A stretch of 23,956 nt of DNA from positions 1-23,956 of the forward strand of contig CAJJZO010000005.1 in assembly GCA_905197585.1 (NCBI GenBank), given 5' to 3'. Origin of the DNA: an uncultured Collinsella sp. GTDB taxonomy: Bacteria > Actinomycetota > Coriobacteriia > Coriobacteriales > Coriobacteriaceae. Position 1 is the first letter of the stretch; each line of letters begins with the position of its first letter. The translations under genes and the position numbers were made by a program. The notes below the pieces were generated by a model. The model was not told the DNA's origin, ran no database searches, and worked only from the letters and a program-made list of their open reading frames with translations. Positions 22,669-23,956 of this stretch are shown piece by piece.

Positions 22669-23956
22669 TCACTGGGCGAATTGGCTGCGGTAGAGCTCGG
22701 CGTAGAAGCCGCCTGCCGCTAGCAGCTCGTCGTGCGTGCCACGCTCGATAATCTGCCCGTCGCGCATGACTAGGATGCAATCGGCGTTACGGATCGTCGA
22801 TAGGCGGTGCGCCACGACAAAGCTCGTGCGACCGGCCATGAGCTCGTCGAATGCCGCCTGCACCTGCAGCTCGGTACGTGTATCGATGCTCGACGTTGCC
22901 TCGTCCAGCAGCAGAATCGCCGGATCGGTGAGCATGACGCGCGCGATGCACAGCAGCTGTTTTTGACCCTGGCTAAACGTGCCGCCGTCCTCGCCGATCA
23001 CCGTATCGTAGCCGCCTGGCAGCTGCACGATAAACTTGTGCGCGTGCGCGCGCTTGGCGGCCTCGACAATCTGCTCGCGCGTGGCATCGGGGCAACCGTA
23101 GGCAATGTTCTGGGCCACCGTGCCCTCGAACAGCCAGGTGTCCTGCAGCACCATGCCAAAGGCGCGGCGCAGGCTCTCACGCGTGTAGTCACGCGATGAA
23201 CGGCCATCGACCGCAATGCGACCGGCATCGATATCGTAAAAACGCAGCAGCAAGTTGATGAGCGTTGTCTTGCCGCAGCCCGTGGGGCCAACTAGGGCAA
23301 AGCGCATGCCGGGCTTGGCCTCGATGCAGATGTCCTGCAGCAGCTTGCGGTCGGGCACGTAGCTAAAGTCCACATGCTCAAAGGCAACCTCGCCCTGCGG
23401 GGCGGCAAGCTCCACGGCATCCGATGCGTCGGGCTCCTGCTCGCGCGCATCGAGCAGCGCAAACATGCGGCGCGCCGAGGCGTACGCGGTCTGGATCTGC
23501 GTAATGACGTTGGTGACCTCGTTAAACGGCTTGGTGTATTGGTTGGCATAAGACAGAAAGATTTGAACGCCGCCCACCGTAAGCGCCGCAGGCACGCCCG
23601 TGATCACGCCCACGCAGCCGATCACAGCGACCACGGCATAGATGATGTTATTGATAAAACGCGTACCGGGGTTGGAGAGCGAACCCATAAACTGTGCGCG
23701 CTCGCCCGCGGTGTAAAGCTCGGCATTGAGGGCATCGAAGCGCTGCTGGGCGTTGGGACCGTAGGCAAAGGCGTCGACAAGCTTTTGCTCGCCCACATAC
23801 TCCTCGATATGACCGCCCAGTTGACCCTGAATACGCTGCTGTGCCGTAAAGCTTTTGTTGGAGAGCTTGGCAATAGCACCGGCTGCAAAAATGGAAAGCG
23901 GCGTGATGAGCACCACCACGAGCGTCATGGTCAGGTTGATGGAAAGCATAAACGCG
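22669..23956 (-). CDS. ABC exporter, membrane plus ATPase subunit (partial, 5' end outside window)
   Basis: The C-terminal 428 or so residues of a type IV (multidrug/lipid-type) half-transporter; the frame is open to the window edge, so the start and the first membrane helices are missing. Visible are the last transmembrane segments (including 'LTMTLVVVLITPLSIFAAG' and 'IIYAVVAVIGCVGVITG') and a complete nucleotide-binding domain: Walker A 'GPTGCGKTT', Q-loop 'GMVLQDTWLFEGTV', signature 'FSQGQKQ' (a variant of LSGGQ), Walker B with catalytic Glu 'ILLLDEATSS' and H-loop 'AHRLST'. Such proteins export drugs, lipids or peptides as dimers, often as heterodimers with a neighbour; a partner gene would be expected just beyond the right edge, but this cannot be seen. 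Confidence 0.93.
   Translation of the reverse strand, partial: AFMLSINLTMTLVVVLITPLSIFAAGAIAKLSNKSFTAQQRIQGQLGGHIEEYVGEQKLVDAFAYGPNAQQRFDALNAELYTAGERAQFMGSLSNPGTRFINNIIYAVVAVIGCVGVITGVPAALTVGGVQIFLSYANQYTKPFNEVTNVITQIQTAYASARRMFALLDAREQEPDASDAVELAAPQGEVAFEHVDFSYVPDRKLLQDICIEAKPGMRFALVGPTGCGKTTLINLLLRFYDIDAGRIAVDGRSSRDYTRESLRRAFGMVLQDTWLFEGTVAQNIAYGCPDATREQIVEAAKRAHAHKFIVQLPGGYDTVIGEDGGTFSQGQKQLLCIARVMLTDPAILLLDEATSSIDTRTELQVQAAFDELMAGRTSFVVAHRLSTIRNADCILVMRDGQIIERGTHDELLAAGGFYAELYRSQFAQ

Overview
The window is a 24 kb piece of a GC-rich, Gram-positive chromosome. The overall protein character (an LtaS-like phosphoglycerol transferase, an LAxTG-type sorting signal, a Tex/RlmKL/Kup/KdpDE gene set) fits a gut Coriobacteriia such as Collinsella. 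This placement is inferred from protein flavour only; no rRNA gene is present to prove it.

Layout, left to right: tex (+) converges on a staphylococcal-type transaldolase (-); a Cof-type HAD phosphatase (-) diverges from a fused 23S rRNA methyltransferase RlmKL (+), whose N-terminal RlmL half has lost its catalytic motifs. A potassium block follows on the minus strand, in transcription order kup, a 64-residue membrane protein, a short-form KdpD kinase lacking the usual N-terminal sensor domains, and KdpE. No kdpFABC pump lies in the window. Next come an FMN nitroreductase (-), an LtaS-like membrane phosphoglycerol transferase (+), a 1362-residue cell-wall-anchored protein (-) with FG-GAP, FN3 and Ig-like regions and an LANTG sorting motif, a small flavodoxin (-), a DUF4143-type AAA ATPase (+), and the C-terminal part of an ABC exporter (-) cut by the window end.

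The most unusual content is intergenic. Two arrays of a regular 61-62 bp palindromic unit (14 nt arm, 18 nt loop, 14 nt arm, 15-16 nt spacer) lie in the same orientation on both sides of the large surface-protein gene: three units downstream and about five or six upstream. The arms are conserved while loops and spacers have drifted. I know of no described element that matches them. Six direct repeats at a 22-23 bp period run into the promoter of the DUF4143 ATPase gene, and a 12-bp direct repeat at a 22 bp period lies upstream of the surface-protein gene. Several further perfect or near-perfect inverted repeats (2400-2604, 6974-7040, 9436-9476, 11929-11961, 15379-15508) fill the spaces between genes; some act as terminators, and others look like small non-autonomous repeats.

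Working model: the left half is housekeeping (transcription/RNA, sugar phosphate, ribosome modification); the middle is potassium homeostasis; the right half is envelope and surface functions with repeat-rich, probably variable DNA around the surface protein and the ATPase gene.
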